Source: Oceanobacillus halotolerans (GTDB taxonomy: Bacteria > Bacillota > Bacilli > Bacillales > Amphibacillaceae). Taken from it: a stretch of 64,000 nt of DNA. Location of the stretch: assembly GCF_010993955.1 (NCBI RefSeq), contig NZ_WIXL01000002.1, positions 62,001 through 126,000 of the forward strand, in the 5' to 3' direction. A program made the position numbers and the translations under genes. The notes below the pieces were generated by a model. It was not told the DNA's origin. It made no database searches and saw nothing but the letters and a program-made list of their open reading frames with translations. Positions 62,512 to 64,000 of this stretch are shown one piece after another (within the stretch, counting starts at the first letter, position 1; every line of letters begins with the position of its first letter).

Positions 62512-63816
62512 TTACAAATAAGATAAGTCATTTTGCACGACATCTTTATATGTCTCACGGCGAACTACTTCTTTTGCTTGTCCATTTTCTACAAAAACGA
62601 CAGATGCTTTTGGAAATCGATTATAATGACTTGCCATCGAATATCCATAAGCTCCTGTAGAGAAGACTGCAAGTATATCACCACTATCGACAGAAGGAAC
62701 TGGTAAATCCCAAATGAGCATATCCCCTGATTCACAGGCTTTCCCAGCGACTGAGACTACTTCCGTGTTAGGTTGATCTGCCTTATTAGCTAAAACACCT
62801 TCATATTTTGCCTCATATAAAGCAGGCCGTAAATTATCTGTCATACCACCATTCACCGAAATATAAGTGCGTACATCAGGTATATGCTTTTTAGCTCCTA
62901 TTGTGTATAAAGTGATTCCAGCATTTCCAACAATAGAACGTCCTGGCTCAATCCAAATTTCTGGTATTGGAATATCAATCATACGGGAATAATTTTGTAC
63001 ATTTTCAACCAACGCTTCAACGTACTTATTGTATGGTAGTGGTTGATCATCTCCCGTATAACGAATTCCAAAACCACCACCTAAATTTAATACTTCTGGT
63101 ATAAAGCCAGTTTGTTCTTTCCATTCACCTAACTTTTCAAATAAACTCTCCGTTGCTTTAACAAAACGATCAGTCTCGAATATTTGTGATCCGATATGAC
63201 TATGCAACCCTTTAAAATGAATATGTTTTTGATTTCGTAGTTTTTGGAATGCTTCATCTGCCTGACCATTATTTAAATTAAATCCGAACTTGGAATCCTC
63301 GTTTCCTGTCATAATATAATGATGAGTTTTTGATTCAATTCCTGGTGTAACACGTATTAATACATCCATTTTCTTGTTATATTTTTCGAGTAGCTGTTGT
63401 AGCATTTCTATTTCTAGAAAATTATCAACTACAATACAACCAATATTATTTTCAACTGCCATTTTAAGTTCTTCATAGCTTTTATTGTTTCCATGTAAAT
63501 GAATTTTTTCAGTAGGAAAATCTGCTTGAAGCGCTGTAAAAAGCTCTCCTTCAGATACAACATCTAAGCTTAAGCCTTCCTGGTCTGCTATTTGAACCAT
63601 TGCAATAGAAGAAAATGCTTTACTTGCATAGGCAACTTGTGCTTTCACATTTAATTTCTTAAAGGGATCTACAAAGGAACGACAATTTTTTCGGATTATA
63701 TTTACATCATATACATATAGTGGTGTACCAAAATCACGCGCCAAATTAATGGTATCAAGACCGCCTACTGTTAAATGGCCTTTATCATTTACTTTAAATG
63801 GGTGGTTCTCTAACAT
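62512..63816 (-). CDS. lysA: Diaminopimelate decarboxylase
   Basis: PLP-dependent last step of lysine synthesis. The 434-residue protein has the PLP lysine K66 in VAYASKAFSS, the HIGSQ stretch in LKGLHSHIGSQIFE (about 195-208), GGGFGIRYTGDD and the active-site CESGDML near 342-348 of the partner subunit. Start at the ATG at 63816, eight bases after GGAGGAG; an in-frame start at 63843 has no such site. It has a plausible vegetative promoter just upstream. Confidence 0.96.
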   Translation of the reverse strand: MLENHPFKVNDKGHLTVGGLDTINLARDFGTPLYVYDVNIIRKNCRSFVDPFKKLNVKAQVAYASKAFSSIAMVQIADQEGLSLDVVSEGELFTALQADFPTEKIHLHGNNKSYEELKMAVENNIGCIVVDNFLEIEMLQQLLEKYNKKMDVLIRVTPGIESKTHHYIMTGNEDSKFGFNLNNGQADEAFQKLRNQKHIHFKGLHSHIGSQIFETDRFVKATESLFEKLGEWKEQTGFIPEVLNLGGGFGIRYTGDDQPLPYNKYVEALVENVQNYSRMIDIPIPEIWIEPGRSIVGNAGITLYTIGAKKHIPDVRTYISVNGGMTDNLRPALYEAKYEGVLANKADQPNTEVVSVAGKACESGDMLIWDLPVPSVDSGDILAVFSTGAYGYSMASHYNRFPKASVVFVENGQAKEVVRRETYKDVVQNDLSYL

Positions 63817-63857
63817 AACCTTAACTCCTCCGTCTATCGTCAAGCTGCATTTTCGCT

Positions 63858-63887
63858 ATCATAACAAATGCAGTTCAAATAATACAA
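63858..63887 (-). promoter_or_regulatory. Possible SigA promoter of lysA
   Basis: Minus strand -35 TTGTAT (63887-63882) and -10 TATGAT (63863-63858), 18 bases apart, about 42 bases before the lysA start. No L-box or T-box leader fits in the short leader. Confidence 0.45.
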
Positions 63888-64000
63888 ACACTTTATCACA
63901 TTGAATAAAAAAACAAAAGAATTTTGTCATAAAGTGTGAAAGACCAATATTTGACTGCTTTGGAAAAGATTATTACTTCTGCCTTACTCTAGTTTAAATG

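Noticed and set aside
63844-64000. Possible regulatory leader (L-box) or the end of a spoVA gene upstream of lysA
   Set aside because: The stretch is too short and AT-rich; no conserved riboswitch blocks and no open frame could be recognised.

Overview
The window comes from a low-GC, endospore-forming member of the Bacillaceae. Gene order and protein sequences follow the Bacillus subtilis lysA-to-cca part of the chromosome. Spore genes (spoIVA, sleB-ypeB, spmAB, dacB, a SpoVIF homologue, YIEGIA/YphA, prsW), a menaquinol bc complex, bacillithiol genes and the SigX pair all fit. The acidic proteins and many short repeats would suit an Oceanobacillus/Virgibacillus-like genus, but that genus-level guess is inference.

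Almost every gene lies on the minus strand, so the text reads naturally from right to left: lysA, ppiB, a small M50-like protease, ribT, a YjcZ peptide (+), scpA-scpB, a degraded IS1182-type transposase (+), sodF, dacB-spmA-spmB, rluB, resABCDE, a cobalamin riboswitch with two transport genes, sigX-rsiX, ferredoxin (+), ypbB-recS-ypbD-ypbE-like, mecB, glutamate dehydrogenase, ypdA, asparaginase (+), prsW, sleB-ypeB, motI, cmk-plsC-rpsA homologue, yphA-YIEGIA-capping protein, der-gpsA-spoVIF-yphE-yphF, spoIVA, hbs, mtrB-hepS-menG-hepT-ndk, cheR-aroC-aroB-aroA, ypiA-ypiB-ypiF-qcrABC, ypjA, a very short ypjB-like gene, a zinc peptidase, a YitT protein (+), ypjD-dapB-mgsA-bshA and the first codons of cca.

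Functions cluster into respiration (QcrABC, ResABC cytochrome c biogenesis under ResDE, menaquinone side chain and methylation), aromatic amino-acid precursors, lysine (dapB, lysA), envelope stress (SigX/RsiX), chromosome organisation (HU, ScpAB), ribosome and GTPase functions (Der, RluB, S1-like protein), and spore formation and germination.

Compared with B. subtilis, several genes are missing from their usual places: bshB1 between mgsA and bshA; aroH, trp, hisC and tyrA in the aromatic supra-operon although the trp regulator mtrB remains; folE; and the rib operon although ribT remains. Two genes (ypjB-like, ypbE-like) are much shorter than their relatives.

The accessory content sits in the intergenic spaces. 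At least two unrelated repeat families recur. R1 is a 235-310 bp structured repeat with three near-full copies. R2/R3 is a 400-430 bp repeat with imperfect terminal inverted repeats. One R1 copy is inserted exactly inside one R2/R3 copy, and an uninterrupted R2/R3 copy elsewhere in the window shows the empty site. No rRNA, tRNA, CRISPR array or prophage was seen. The most interesting items are the R1 repeat (mobility plus possible paired-base covariation), the B12-riboswitch transport cassette, the IS1182 relic and the lineage-specific gene losses.
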